Of a DNA stretch of 64,000 nucleotides, positions 43,048 through 52,073 are shown one piece after another (the stretch's first letter is position 1; each line of letters begins with the position of its first letter). The notes under the pieces were generated by a model, which worked only from the letters and a program-made list of their open reading frames with translations, had not been told where the DNA came from and did not search any database. A program made the translations under genes and the position numbers. The DNA comes from Nonomuraea rubra (lineage in GTDB: Bacteria; Actinomycetota; Actinomycetes; Streptosporangiales; Streptosporangiaceae), in contig NZ_JACHMI010000001.1 of the NCBI RefSeq assembly GCF_014207985.1, positions 2,401,001 through 2,465,000 on the forward strand. The letters run 5' to 3'.

Positions 43048-43871
43048 CGTCCAGCATGGGCGGGACCGCGTTCGTGCTCGGCGGAGGCGGCGTGCTCGGC
43101 GCGCACGAGGTGGGCATGCTGCGGGCGCTCGACGAGGCGGGCATCCGTCCCGACCTGGTCGTGGGCACGTCCGTGGGCGCGCTGAACGGCGCCGTCATCG
43201 CCGCCGACCCCGCCGACGCGGTCGGCAGGCTGACGGACCTGTGGCAGTCCGACGTCGTCCGTACGGCGTTCGCCGGGTCCTGGGTGGCCCGGCTGTCCAC
43301 GCTGGCCAGGACGGGCACCCACCTGCATCCGATCGGCCCGTTGCGCGCGGTGCTGAGCAAGACCGTGCAGGTCTCGCGGATCGAGGAGCTGGCCGTGCCG
43401 TTCCAGTGCGTGGCGGCCTCGGTCGAGCGGGCGGCGGCGCACTGGTTCACCGGCGGGCCGCTGGTGGACGCGGTGCTGGCGTCGTGCGCGGTGCCCGGGC
43501 TGCTGCCGCCCGTCGTGATCGGGGGCGAGCACTTCTACGACGGCGGGCTGGTGCACAGCATCCCGATCGGGCGAGCCGTCATGCTCGGCGCGAGCAGGGT
43601 CTACGTCCTGCACGTCGGCCGGATCGAGCGCCCGCTCTCGCCGCCCAGGCGGTTCTGGGAGGTGGGCATGGTGGCGTTCGAGATCGCCCGCCGGCACCGG
43701 TTCGCCGAGGACCTGGCCACGCTGCCGCCGGGCGTGGAGGTGCACGTGCTGCCGGCGGGGGTGACCGAGCCGCTGTCGACGCTGCGCTATCGCGACGTGT
43801 CGCAGATCTCCGCCTGCATCGACCGGGCCTACCAGGCGTCTTCCAGCTACCTGCGGAACGGGGCAGGATGA
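43044..43871 (+). CDS. Patatin-like phospholipase
   Basis: A 275-residue lipid acyl hydrolase. The oxyanion loop GGGGVLGAHEVG (about residues 12-23), the nucleophile GTSVG (about 40-44) and the acid in DGGLV (about 166) are complete. I chose the GTG at 43044 that overlaps the MerR stop; an ATG at 43056 is possible. It is coupled to the MerR gene and followed after 24 bases by an acyltransferase gene, suggesting a small lipid-remodelling unit. Confidence 0.9.
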   Translation: MTSSMGGTAFVLGGGGVLGAHEVGMLRALDEAGIRPDLVVGTSVGALNGAVIAADPADAVGRLTDLWQSDVVRTAFAGSWVARLSTLARTGTHLHPIGPLRAVLSKTVQVSRIEELAVPFQCVAASVERAAAHWFTGGPLVDAVLASCAVPGLLPPVVIGGEHFYDGGLVHSIPIGRAVMLGASRVYVLHVGRIERPLSPPRRFWEVGMVAFEIARRHRFAEDLATLPPGVEVHVLPAGVTEPLSTLRYRDVSQISACIDRAYQASSSYLRNGAG

Positions 43872-43895
43872 AGGGAGAGCCTGAAGGAGGCCCGG

Positions 43896-44900
43896 GTGCT
43901 CCCACCTAGGATCGTGCGCCGGCTCGTGCTGGCGCCCCTGGTCATCGTGATGACCGTGTTCATGGTGGTGACGCTGCCGCTCTGGCTGGTCGTCGCGGCC
44001 GCCGCCGCGCTCAGGCTGCCGCCGCCGCAGCGCAGGAGCGCGCGGTTCGTCTGGTTCGCGGTGGTGTGGCTGACGCTGGAGTCCGCCGTGCTGGTCGCCT
44101 GCGCGTGGTTGTGGGTGGCGGGCGGGGCCCGGCGGCAGGAGCACCACTACGCGCTGATCAAGTGGTTCCTGGAGAAGGTGTACACGACCGCGGTGCACAT
44201 CTTCCAGCTCCGCGTGGACATCGAGGAGCCGGATCCCGTGGAGCGGGAGGGCGGGCCGGCCAAGCCGATCATCGTGCTGTCCCGGCACGCGGGCCCCGGC
44301 GACTCGTTCCTGCTGATCCACCATCTCCTGGAGCGCTACGGGCGGCAGCCGCGCATCGTCATGAAGGCCGCCCTCCAGTACGACCCCTCGCTCGACGTGG
44401 TCATCAACCGGCTGCCGAACGCGTTCGTCCCCCGCAAGTCGGGCCAGACCCTGGTGATCGAGGAGATCCGCCGCCTGGCCGCCACGATGAGCGGCAGCGA
44501 CGCCCTGGTGATCTTCCCCGAGGGCGGGAACTTCACCCCGCGCCGCCGCCAGAAGGCGATCACCCGCCTGGAGGAGAAGGGGCTGCGCGCCGAGGCGGAG
44601 CGGGCGCGCGGCATGGACCACCTGCTCCCGCCCCGCCCGAACGGCGCCATCGCGGCCATCGAGGCGTGCCCGTCGGCGGACGTCGTCTTCGTCGCGCACA
44701 CCGGCCTCGACGACCTGGTCACGCTGCACGACATCTGGCGCTACCTGCCCATCCGCGCACACATCACCGCGAAATGGTGGCGCGTGCCCGCCGCCAGCGT
44801 CCCGCGCGATCGCGAGGAACGGATCCGCTGGCTGTACGACCACTGGGAGCGCATCGACGAGTGGATCACGGCCCAGCGCATGGCCGCCAGGCCCGGCTGA
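43896..44900 (+). CDS. Membrane acyltransferase (PlsC-like)
   Basis: A 334-residue membrane protein with two N-terminal helices (about residues 9-37 and 50-75) and an acyltransferase domain: SRHAGPGDSFLL (H-x4-D, about residues 128-139) and FPEGGNFTP (about 208). It is similar to 1-acyl-glycerol-3-phosphate acyltransferases of actinomycetes. GTG start with GAAGGAGG. It follows the patatin gene on the same strand, so a deacylation/reacylation pair is plausible. Confidence 0.85.
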   Translation: MLPPRIVRRLVLAPLVIVMTVFMVVTLPLWLVVAAAAALRLPPPQRRSARFVWFAVVWLTLESAVLVACAWLWVAGGARRQEHHYALIKWFLEKVYTTAVHIFQLRVDIEEPDPVEREGGPAKPIIVLSRHAGPGDSFLLIHHLLERYGRQPRIVMKAALQYDPSLDVVINRLPNAFVPRKSGQTLVIEEIRRLAATMSGSDALVIFPEGGNFTPRRRQKAITRLEEKGLRAEAERARGMDHLLPPRPNGAIAAIEACPSADVVFVAHTGLDDLVTLHDIWRYLPIRAHITAKWWRVPAASVPRDREERIRWLYDHWERIDEWITAQRMAARPG

Positions 44901-44996
44901 TCCCGGAGCTTGACGGGATTCGCCCTGCATGCCCGGCTTCGGGCGTCTATGTTGATCTCTGACACCAGGAACAGGGATGCCGACGGGGAGGCATTG

Positions 44997-45812
44997 ATGG
45001 GCGAGGGATCCCAGAACAGCGAGAAGGCCGCTGAGCTGGCCCGCATTGACACCTCCGTCCCGCACCCGGCCCGCGTGTGGGACTACTGGCTGGGCGGCAA
45101 GGACAACTACGCGCCCGACCGCGAGGTCGGCGACGAGATCGTGAAGATCATGCCGGACCTGCCGGTCAACGCCCGCGCCGAGCGGGAGTTCATCGGCCGC
45201 GCCGTACGCCACCTGGCCGGCGAGTGCGGCATCGACCAGTTCCTCGACGTGGGCACGGGCATCCCGACGGAGAGCAACACCCACGGGGTGGCGCAGGCGG
45301 TCAACCCGGCGGCCCGCATCGTGTACGTCGACAACGACCCGATCGTCCTGGTCCACGCCCGGGCACTGCTGATCGGCACCGGCGAGGGCGAGACCGACTA
45401 CATCGACGCCGACCTGCGCGAGCCGGAGAACATCCTGCGCCAGGCCGAGCGGACGCTCGACTTCTCCCGCCCGGTCGCGTTGATGCTGATGGGCGTGCTG
45501 GAGTTCGTGCCCGACGCCGGGCAGGCGCACGCCTCGGTGGGTACGCTGCTCAAGGCGCTGCCGCCGGGCAGCTACCTGGCGATCGCCCACAGCCTGAAGT
45601 GCCCGCCGATGGACGAGGCCGCCGCCCGCTGGAACGCCTCCGGCGCGACCCCGCTCACCCTGCGTACGGAGGAGGAGCTGCTCGCCTTCTTCGACGGCAT
45701 GGAGCTCGTGGAGCCCGGCCTGGTGTCGCTGCCGAAGTGGCGGCCCGAGCCCGGCACCAGCTTCACCGACCGCGAGGTGTTCCAGTACGGCGTCGTCGGC
45801 CGCAAGCCGTAG
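44997..45812 (+). CDS. S-adenosyl methyltransferase, DUF574 type
   Basis: A 271-residue member of the actinobacterial SAM-dependent methyltransferase family formerly DUF574. The start DTSVPHPARVWDYWLGGKDN, the SAM site QFLDVGTGIPTESNTH and the strand VYVDNDPIVLVHARALL are diagnostic. Substrates are not known for most members. I chose the ATG at 44997 with GGGGAGG upstream; an earlier start at 44949 is possible. It converges with the cobyric acid synthase gene, three bases apart. Confidence 0.9.
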   Translation: MGEGSQNSEKAAELARIDTSVPHPARVWDYWLGGKDNYAPDREVGDEIVKIMPDLPVNARAEREFIGRAVRHLAGECGIDQFLDVGTGIPTESNTHGVAQAVNPAARIVYVDNDPIVLVHARALLIGTGEGETDYIDADLREPENILRQAERTLDFSRPVALMLMGVLEFVPDAGQAHASVGTLLKALPPGSYLAIAHSLKCPPMDEAAARWNASGATPLTLRTEEELLAFFDGMELVEPGLVSLPKWRPEPGTSFTDREVFQYGVVGRKP

Positions 45813-45815
45813 CCC

Positions 45816-47300
45816 TCACCGGGCGCCGGGCGGCAGCGGGGGCAGGTGCGCGGGCGGGCCCTGCTCGATGAGACGCAGCAGCGCGTCCGTGTCCAGGTGC
45901 CGCTCGACCAGGTCGCCGAGCGCGTCGAGCCGCTGCTCGCGCAGCCCGGCGAAGTCGGTGGCGGGGTCGGGGACGAAGTCGCGCCCGGCCCGCGCCGCCA
46001 CGTCGGTGAGGAAGGCGCGGCGGAAGCCGTCGTTCTCCAGGACACCGTGCCACGTGGTGCCCCAGACGTCGCCGGTCCGGCACCCGTCGAGGAACGGCTC
46101 GCCCCCCTCCACCGTGGCCACCCCGTGGTGGATCTCGTAGCCCCGCACCGGCTGCCCGTAGGCCGTGCCCTCGGGCCTGGCCAGCCGCTTCTCGCGCCCG
46201 AACGTCACCCGTACCGGCAGGATCCCCAGCCCGTCGACGCGCCCCGCCCCGGACTCGACCTCGTCCACGATCTCCCCGGCGAGCATCTGGAAGCCGCCGC
46301 AGATGCCGAGCACGGGCCCCTTCCTGTCGAGGATGGCCGCCGCCAGGCCGCTCTCGCGCAGCCAGGCCAGGTCGGAGACCGTGGCGCGGGAGCCGGGCAG
46401 CACGACCAGGTCGGCGTCGTCCAGCTCGGCCGGATCGGTGGCGAACCGCACTACCACGCCCGGCTCGGCGGCCAGCGCGTCCACGTCGGTGAAGTTGGAG
46501 ATCCTGGGCAGCCGCACGACCGCCACCCTGAGGGTCTGCCTGCCGTACGGGCCGCGCACGGCGACCCGGCGGTTGTCGAGGGCCAGTGAGTCCTCCACGT
46601 CCAGCCAGAGCCCGTCGAGCCAGGGCAGCACCCCGTACACCGCCCGCCCGGTCAGCTCCCTGATCAGGTCGAGCCCCGGCTCCAGCAGCTCCTTCGCGCC
46701 CCTGAACTTGTTCACCACGAAGCCGGCGACGTGCGACTGGTCGGCGGCGTCCAGCAGGCCCACCGTGCCGTAGAAGGCGGCGAACACCCCACCCCTGTCG
46801 ATGTCGCCGACCACGATCACCGGCAGGTTCGCGGCCCTGGCCAGGCCCATGTTGGCGATGTCGCCGCGGCGCAGGTTGATCTCGGCGGGGCTGCCCGCCC
46901 CCTCGCAGACCACCACGTCGTACTGCCGGCGAAGCCGGTCGAGCGCCTCCAGGGCCGTGGTGCGCAGCAGGTCCTTCAGCGCGCCGTACTCCATGGCGTC
47001 CACGTCCGCCACCGGGCTGCCCATCAGCACGACCTGGCTGCGGCGGTCGCTGCCCGGCTTGAGGAGGATCGGGTTCATGTCGGCGACGGGTTCGAGGCCG
47101 CACGCCTGGGCCTGCATGGCCTGCGCCCGGCCGATCTCGGCGCCCTCGGCGGTGACGTACGAGTTCAGCGACATGTTCTGCGCCTTGTAGGGCGCCACGC
47201 GGACGCCCTGGCGGGCCAGCCAGCGGCAGATGCCCGCGGTGACCACGCTCTTGCCCGCGTCCGATGTGGTGCCCGCGACCAGCAATGCCCCCTTGACCAT
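45816..47300 (-). CDS. cobQ: Cobyric acid synthase
   Basis: A 494-residue CobQ/CbiP enzyme, which amidates four side chains of adenosylcobyrinic diamide with glutamine and ATP. The N-terminal P-loop-like [20 protein letters not shown] and [13 protein letters not shown], the [17 protein letters not shown] segment and the C-terminal amidotransferase with [11 protein letters not shown] (nucleophile Cys, about residue 330) and final His region are intact. The ATG at 47300 is in front of VKGALLVAG. No other cobalamin gene is within the window, so it is separated from the rest of the pathway. Confidence 0.95.
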   Translation of the reverse strand: MVKGALLVAGTTSDAGKSVVTAGICRWLARQGVRVAPYKAQNMSLNSYVTAEGAEIGRAQAMQAQACGLEPVADMNPILLKPGSDRRSQVVLMGSPVADVDAMEYGALKDLLRTTALEALDRLRRQYDVVVCEGAGSPAEINLRRGDIANMGLARAANLPVIVVGDIDRGGVFAAFYGTVGLLDAADQSHVAGFVVNKFRGAKELLEPGLDLIRELTGRAVYGVLPWLDGLWLDVEDSLALDNRRVAVRGPYGRQTLRVAVVRLPRISNFTDVDALAAEPGVVVRFATDPAELDDADLVVLPGSRATVSDLAWLRESGLAAAILDRKGPVLGICGGFQMLAGEIVDEVESGAGRVDGLGILPVRVTFGREKRLARPEGTAYGQPVRGYEIHHGVATVEGGEPFLDGCRTGDVWGTTWHGVLENDGFRRAFLTDVAARAGRDFVPDPATDFAGLREQRLDALGDLVERHLDTDALLRLIEQGPPAHLPPLPPGAR

Positions 47301-47372
47301 GGGATCACGGTACACGGCGGCAAATTCCCAGTAATCCCCCATTTACGAACGCTGTGACTTCTGCCACTCTGG

Positions 47373-47402
47373 CTAGAACATTGCCCTAGAACGCAATTCT
47401 AG
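47373..47402. promoter_or_regulatory. 13-bp phased CTAG repeats
   Basis: CTAGAAC occurs at 47373 and 47386, and CTAGA at 47399, spaced exactly 13 bp apart. The last two also form the palindrome CTAGAA-CGCAA-TTCTAG (47386-47402). The site lies in the 125-base gap between cobQ and the MFS gene, closer to the latter, and looks like a regulator binding site. Confidence 0.55.
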
Positions 47403-47425
47403 ATTTCCCTACGGAAAGGGTGGGC

Positions 47426-48745
47426 ATGGTCGGCACGTTCGGTTCGCCGCGTACAGGCACCATCGACGCGCAGTCCCGCGCGCCATTCGGCTGGGCACCC
47501 CTCGTGGTGCTCTTCATCGTCGGACTAGTGGACCGGATCGAGCACAACCTCCTGTCAGGCGTGCTCCCGCTCATTCAGAAGGAATGGGGCTTCAGCGACA
47601 CCGCCGCCGGCTCCATCCCCACGGCGGCCGCCCTGGCCGCGGTCGTGGTGTCGCTGCCCGCCGGATACCTGGCGGACCGTTTCAGCCGTACCCGGATCAT
47701 CGCCATCGTCGTCTTCTGCTGGGCCATTGCCACGCTCGGCTCCGGCCTGGCGACCGGCTTCGCGATGTTCTACCTCATGCGCGTGTTCCTGGCCGCCGCC
47801 GAGAACATCGACAACCCGGCCGCGGGCAGCCTCCTGGCCGACTACTACCCGCCGGTCAGCCGGGCCAAGGCGTACGGGCTGACGCGGGTGACCACGTACC
47901 TGGGCGGCGTCGGCACCCTGCTCGGCGGCGTGCTGGCCGAGGCGTTCTCCTGGCGCACGGCGTTCCTCATCATGGTCGTGCCCGGCGTGCTCACGGCGCT
48001 GCTCGTCTGGTTCCTGCGCGAGCCGCGCCGCGGCGAGCTGGACCGGCTCGTCGCGACCGGACAGGCGGCGTCGGAGGAGACGCCGCAACCGCAGGTCAAG
48101 CCGCCGTTCTGGCCACAGCTCCGCCAGGTGCTGGCCATCCCGACCCTGCTCTTCGTCTGCGTCGGCCTGGCGCTGCTCAGCCTCGGCCTGGCCGGCATCT
48201 TCTTCTGGCTGCCCACCCTCATGGTGCGCGGCTTCGGCGCGAGTGTCGGCACGGCGGCCTCGATCAGCGGCCTGATCACCATCGCCGGCACGCTGATCGG
48301 CACCCTGGTCGGCTCGTGGCTGGGCAGGAAGTGGCACGGCACCCGCAAGGGCGGCAGGCTGCTGGCCGGCGGCAGCGGCATCGTGGCCGGGTCGCTGGTG
48401 CTGGCCGCGGCGCTGTCCATGGACTCGCTCGGCGGGCTGACGGTCCTGGTGCTCGTCGCCTGCTCGCTGATGTCGATCGCGATCCCGAACATGACGGCCT
48501 GCCTGGCCGACGTCGTGTCCGCCGCCTCGCGCGGCCTCGGGTTCGCCGTGCTGCAACTGCTGCTCACGGCCGGCAGCGCGTTCGGCTCGCTGGTCGTCGG
48601 CATCGTGTCCGACCAGTCCGGCTCCCTGCTGACCGGCATGTACGTGCTGGTCATCCCCATGGCCGTCGGCGGCCTGCTCACGCTGGGAGCCAGGGCCTCG
48701 TTCGAGCGGGACGCGCGCAAGGTGATGGAGGACGCGGGCCGCTGA
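47426..48745 (+). CDS. MFS transporter (Spinster-like)
   Basis: A 439-residue major facilitator with 12 membrane segments. The signature DRIEHNLLSGVLPLIQ in helix 1, GYLADRFSRTRII in loop 2-3 and the ENIDNPAAGSLLADYYPP in helix 5 resemble spinster-type and organic-acid transporters. Central loop about residues 205-230. Start: ATG at 47426 with GGAAAGG upstream. The substrate is unknown. A strong bidirectional terminator follows. Confidence 0.88.
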   Translation: MVGTFGSPRTGTIDAQSRAPFGWAPLVVLFIVGLVDRIEHNLLSGVLPLIQKEWGFSDTAAGSIPTAAALAAVVVSLPAGYLADRFSRTRIIAIVVFCWAIATLGSGLATGFAMFYLMRVFLAAAENIDNPAAGSLLADYYPPVSRAKAYGLTRVTTYLGGVGTLLGGVLAEAFSWRTAFLIMVVPGVLTALLVWFLREPRRGELDRLVATGQAASEETPQPQVKPPFWPQLRQVLAIPTLLFVCVGLALLSLGLAGIFFWLPTLMVRGFGASVGTAASISGLITIAGTLIGTLVGSWLGRKWHGTRKGGRLLAGGSGIVAGSLVLAAALSMDSLGGLTVLVLVACSLMSIAIPNMTACLADVVSAASRGLGFAVLQLLLTAGSAFGSLVVGIVSDQSGSLLTGMYVLVIPMAVGGLLTLGARASFERDARKVMEDAGR

Positions 48746-48761
48746 TCCGCGGGCGTGCTTC

Positions 48762-48790
48762 GAGGGGGCGTGGCGCGGCCACGCCCCCTC
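48762..48790. terminator. Bidirectional terminator
   Basis: GAGGGGGCGTGGC (48762-48774) and GCCACGCCCCCTC (48778-48790) form a perfect 13-bp stem with a three-base loop between the converging MFS and antitoxin-like genes. Confidence 0.9.
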
Positions 48791-48799
48791 GCCGTCTTC

Positions 48800-49072
48800 T
48801 CAGCCCTGCGGCGGCGTACGCCGTTCGCGCTCCTCCTGGGAGTACGGCTGGCCCGGCTGCTGGGGCGGGTACGGCGGCCGTTGCTCACCGGGCCCGCCAC
48901 CGCCGTAACGGCGCTGCACGGCGTCGGCGCCCTTGCTGATCTGGTCGTCGTACTTGTGGCCGGTGCGCTCCTTCACATACCGCTCGGCGCGGTCGAGCAC
49001 CTGGTCGGCCTGCTTGGAGTGCCCTCTGGCAAGGTTCTCCGCCTTCTTCAGCCACTCTCCGATGCGGCTCAT
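48800..49072 (-). CDS. MT0933-like antitoxin family protein
   Basis: A 90-residue protein matching the MT0933 antitoxin family: GEWLKKAENLARGHSKQADQ and VLDRAERYVKERTGHKYDDQ with a disordered Pro/Gln/Gly-rich C-terminus. In mycobacteria such proteins (Rv0909 type) pair with a toxin encoded next to them. No toxin-like gene is adjacent here: the neighbours are an MFS transporter and an ABC exporter. It may have another role or an unlinked partner. Confidence 0.82.
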   Translation of the reverse strand: MSRIGEWLKKAENLARGHSKQADQVLDRAERYVKERTGHKYDDQISKGADAVQRRYGGGGPGEQRPPYPPQQPGQPYSQEERERRTPPQG

Positions 49073-49221
49073 GACCCATTCCCCGTTCCTTCAGACTCCG
49101 GTCCTTGCCCCTACCCCCGCAACCTCGAATGATGTTTGCCGGGCTCCGGAAGGGAACCGGGGCGCAAGCTGCCGTACTCGCTCAATGACGCCAGGCCACG
49201 GCAGGCGGGACGATACGGGGC

Positions 49222-50133
49222 ATGACAGCAGTAGTGCAGGCCGAAGGGCTGACCAAGTACTACGGCAGGCGCCGGGGGCTGGAGGACCTCACCCTTGAGA
49301 TCCAGCCGGGCGAGATCTTCGGCTACCTGGGGCCCAACGGCGCGGGCAAGACCACCACCCTGCGGCTCCTGCTCGACGTGATCAGGCCCACCCGCGGCAC
49401 CGTACGCGTGCTCGGAGGCGCCCCGCGCGAGCCCGCCACCCGCGCCAGGATCGGCTACCTGCCGGGCGAGCTGGTGCTGGAGAGCCGCGACCGGGCCATC
49501 GACTACCTGCGCTTCCTCGGCCGGGTACGCGGCGGGGTGCCGGCCTCCAGGATCGAGGCGCTGGCCGAGCGGTTCGACGCCGACCTGACCGTGCCGATGC
49601 GCAAGCTCTCCAAGGGCAACAAGCAGAAGATCGGGCTCATCCAGGCGTTCATGCACGAGCCGGAGTTCGTGATACTCGACGAGCCGACCATGGGGCTGGA
49701 CCCGCTGGTGCAGCAGGAGTTCCTGGCGCTGGTGCGGGAGGTGCGCACGTCCGGCCGTACCGTGCTGATGTCCTCGCACGTGCTGGCCGAGGTGGAGAGC
49801 GTCTCCGACCGGGTCGGCATCGTCCGCGCGGGACGGCTCGTCGCCGTCGAGAACGTCGCCGCGCTGCGCGAGAAGGCGGTGCGCAGGGTCGAGCTGCACT
49901 TCGAGTCGCCCGTCCCACCCGCCGCCTTCGAGAACCTGGCCGGCGTACGCGACCTGCGCGTCGAAGGGGCCGGCGTGCGCTGCACGATCGACGGGCGCCC
50001 CGACGCGCTGATCAAGGCGGCGGCGAAGTTCACGGTCGTCCATCTGGTCAGCGCCGAGCCTGACCTGGAGGAGATCTTCCTGACCTACTACAGCGGCGAG
50101 GAGGAGCACGATGATCACCCGAAGCCTGCGTGA
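49222..50133 (+). CDS. ABC exporter ATP-binding protein
   Basis: A 303-residue ABC ATPase of the drug/antibiotic exporter type (CcmA). Walker A GPNGAGKTTT (about residues 38-47), signature LSKGNKQKIGLIQ, Walker B FVILDEPTMGLDP and the H-loop MSSHVLAEVE. A C-terminal domain of about 80 residues is usual in two-gene exporters. It overlaps the permease gene by 23 bases. Substrate unknown. Confidence 0.92.
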   Translation: MTAVVQAEGLTKYYGRRRGLEDLTLEIQPGEIFGYLGPNGAGKTTTLRLLLDVIRPTRGTVRVLGGAPREPATRARIGYLPGELVLESRDRAIDYLRFLGRVRGGVPASRIEALAERFDADLTVPMRKLSKGNKQKIGLIQAFMHEPEFVILDEPTMGLDPLVQQEFLALVREVRTSGRTVLMSSHVLAEVESVSDRVGIVRAGRLVAVENVAALREKAVRRVELHFESPVPPAAFENLAGVRDLRVEGAGVRCTIDGRPDALIKAAAKFTVVHLVSAEPDLEEIFLTYYSGEEEHDDHPKPA

Positions 50134-50902
50134 CTACCGGCGGATGCTGACCTGGTGGAGCCTCGGCATCAGCGCCTTCATCGCCCTCTACCTGACCGTC
50201 TACGGCAGCATCCAGGAGAACCCGGAGGTCTACGGCCCCGCCGCCGTCGCCAAGTTCCCCGGCCCGCTGCGCGACCTCATGGGCGGTATGACCGACATGG
50301 TGTCCGGTGCCGGATACCTCCAGACGGTCGTCTACCAGCTCTTCGTGCCCATGCTGTTCATCGCCTGCGCGACGCTGCTGGCCAACCGGGCGCTGGCCGG
50401 GCCCGAGGAGACCGGCACGCTGGAGCTGGTCGTCACGCTGCCGGTGGACCGGCGGCGGCTCGTGCTCGACAAGTGGGCCGCGCTGGCCCTGAGCCTGCTC
50501 CTGGTGGCCGTCGTGACGTTCGTCGTGGCCGTGTCCATGAGCGCGCTCATGGGGACCGGGGTGGCGTTCGACCGGATCCTCGCCGGGCACACCGGGGTGC
50601 TCCTGCTCGGGCTGTTCTCCGGCACCGTCGCCCTGGCCGTCGGCGCCGCCACCGGGCGCAGGCTCGTCGCCTCCGCCGTCGTGGGCGTGTGGGCGGCGGC
50701 CGGATACACCGTGGTCACCGTGGGCCGGTCCGTGGACGCCATCGCCTGGCTGAAGTGGGTCTCGCCGTTCCACTACTACGCCGAGGGCAGGCCGCTCTAT
50801 GACGGGCTGCCGGTCGGGGACTACCTTGTCCTCGCGGGGGCGACGGCCGTGCTCGCGCTCACCGCGGTGCTCGCCTTCGACAGGCGCGACGTAGGAGTCT
50901 GA
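50111..50902 (+). CDS. ABC exporter permease
   Basis: A 263-residue ABC-2 type permease with six hydrophobic segments (the first near WWSLGISAFIALYLTVYG). GPEETGTLELVVTLPVDRRR is the cytoplasmic loop that contacts the ATPase. It overlaps the upstream ATPase gene and the downstream regulator gene (TGATGG), so the three are one translational unit. Confidence 0.9.
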   Translation: MITRSLRDYRRMLTWWSLGISAFIALYLTVYGSIQENPEVYGPAAVAKFPGPLRDLMGGMTDMVSGAGYLQTVVYQLFVPMLFIACATLLANRALAGPEETGTLELVVTLPVDRRRLVLDKWAALALSLLLVAVVTFVVAVSMSALMGTGVAFDRILAGHTGVLLLGLFSGTVALAVGAATGRRLVASAVVGVWAAAGYTVVTVGRSVDAIAWLKWVSPFHYYAEGRPLYDGLPVGDYLVLAGATAVLALTAVLAFDRRDVGV

Positions 50903-51987
50903 TGGCGATCTCCGAGCTGCCCGCCGACCTGCTCAAGGGGCACGGGCAGCGGCTGGCCTCCCACGCGGCGACCGGCCGGTTACCTGACCGGGAGGCGCTG
51001 GACGCGTACCGTGCCGCCGGTGCCCGGGCCGCCGAGCTGGGGTTGTCACTGCGGGCCCTGGTGGATGCCGCGCTCGCCGGCGGTGAGGAGGTGCCCGGGG
51101 TGCTGCCCGTGCTGCGCCGGGTGGTTTCCGCGCTGATGGAGGGGTACGAGGGGGCGCAGCTCGCGGCCATCCGGAGTGAGGAGAGCGCGCGCAGGGAGTT
51201 CGTGGACGATCTGCTGCAGGGGCGGGCCGAGCGGCTGGCGGAGCGGGCGGAGCACTTCGGGCTGCGGCTGGCCGAGTCGTACGTGGTGACGGTGGCCCGC
51301 GGCCTGCGCACCGGCCACCCTGCCCAGCCGGACCGCATCGAGCCTGCTCGGGACCGCATCGAGCCTGGCCTGGACCGTATCGAGCGTGACCAGGACCGCA
51401 TCGAGCGTGACCTGATCGCCCGGTTCGGCTCCCACAACGTGCTCGTCGCCATGCGCGACGGGCTGCTGGTGTGCGTGGCCCCGGCCACCCTGCCCGCCGC
51501 CGTGGGTGAGTTCACCCACCACGTACGCGCCCGCTTCCCGCCCGGCTGGCGCGTCGGCGTCGGCCGGGCGCACCGGGGACCCGGGGGAGTGGTGGCCTCC
51601 TACCGGGAAGCGGCGCAGGCCCTGGAACTGGCCGACGGACTCCGCCTCAAGATCGACGTGGTCAAGGCCGCCGACCTGCTGGTCTTCCCCGTACTGCTCC
51701 GCGACAGAAGCGCCATCGAGGACCTGGTGAACAGCGTGCTCAGCCCGTTGCTGGAGGCGCGGGGCGGGCACGAGCCGCTGCTGGAGACCCTGGAGGCGAT
51801 CTTCGCCTCCCACGGCAACCAGACGGCCGCGGCCCGGCGGCTGGGGGTGAGCCCGCGGGCGGTGACGTACCGGCTGGAACGCATCCGCCGCCTGACCGGC
51901 TTCTCACCCGACGACCCGACCCAGCGCTTCACCCTGGAAACAGCCGTCCTCGGCGCCCGCCTCCTGGGCTGGCCCGCCGGCGAATGA
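50902..51987 (+). CDS. PucR/CdaR-type transcriptional regulator
   Basis: A 361-residue regulator with a middle GGDEF-like region and a C-terminal PucR helix-turn-helix: FASHGNQTAAARRLGVSPRA (about residues 296-315) and TYRLERIRRLTGFSPDDP. Between residues about 139 and 170 are four seven-residue copies of RIEPARD/RIERDQD. It overlaps the exporter permease gene and probably controls the operon. Its tail with the stop is copied once downstream. Confidence 0.88.
   Translation: MAISELPADLLKGHGQRLASHAATGRLPDREALDAYRAAGARAAELGLSLRALVDAALAGGEEVPGVLPVLRRVVSALMEGYEGAQLAAIRSEESARREFVDDLLQGRAERLAERAEHFGLRLAESYVVTVARGLRTGHPAQPDRIEPARDRIEPGLDRIERDQDRIERDLIARFGSHNVLVAMRDGLLVCVAPATLPAAVGEFTHHVRARFPPGWRVGVGRAHRGPGGVVASYREAAQALELADGLRLKIDVVKAADLLVFPVLLRDRSAIEDLVNSVLSPLLEARGGHEPLLETLEAIFASHGNQTAAARRLGVSPRAVTYRLERIRRLTGFSPDDPTQRFTLETAVLGARLLGWPAGE
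51318..51410 (+). repeat. In-frame 21-bp repeat in regulator
   Basis: A 21-bp unit (like cgcatcgagcctgctcgggac) repeats about four times. It encodes the heptads RIEPARD, RIEPGLD, RIERDQD and RIERD, which have a charged coiled-coil look. Confidence 0.8.
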
Positions 51988-52017
51988 CGTTGGCTTGGCC
52001 CGCCTGCGACTGACGTT
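51971..52017. repeat. Duplicated gene tail with stop codon
   Basis: GGCCCGCCGGCGAATGACGTT (51971-51991, written without its last base to stay short: GGCCCGCCGGCGAATGACGT) holds the regulator's TGA, and the copy at 51997-52017 differs at 2 of 21 positions. The period is 26 bases, so the copied TGA is out of frame with the original. Confidence 0.75.
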
Positions 52018-52073
52018 CCGTGACAGGGCGGCGCTCAGCCGCTCGGACGGGGGTCAGCATGGTCGCGTTCGGC

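Noticed and set aside
47301..47425. Cobalamin riboswitch before cobQ
   Set aside because: The gap is 125 bases and lacks a B12-box-like sequence and the needed length of structured leader.
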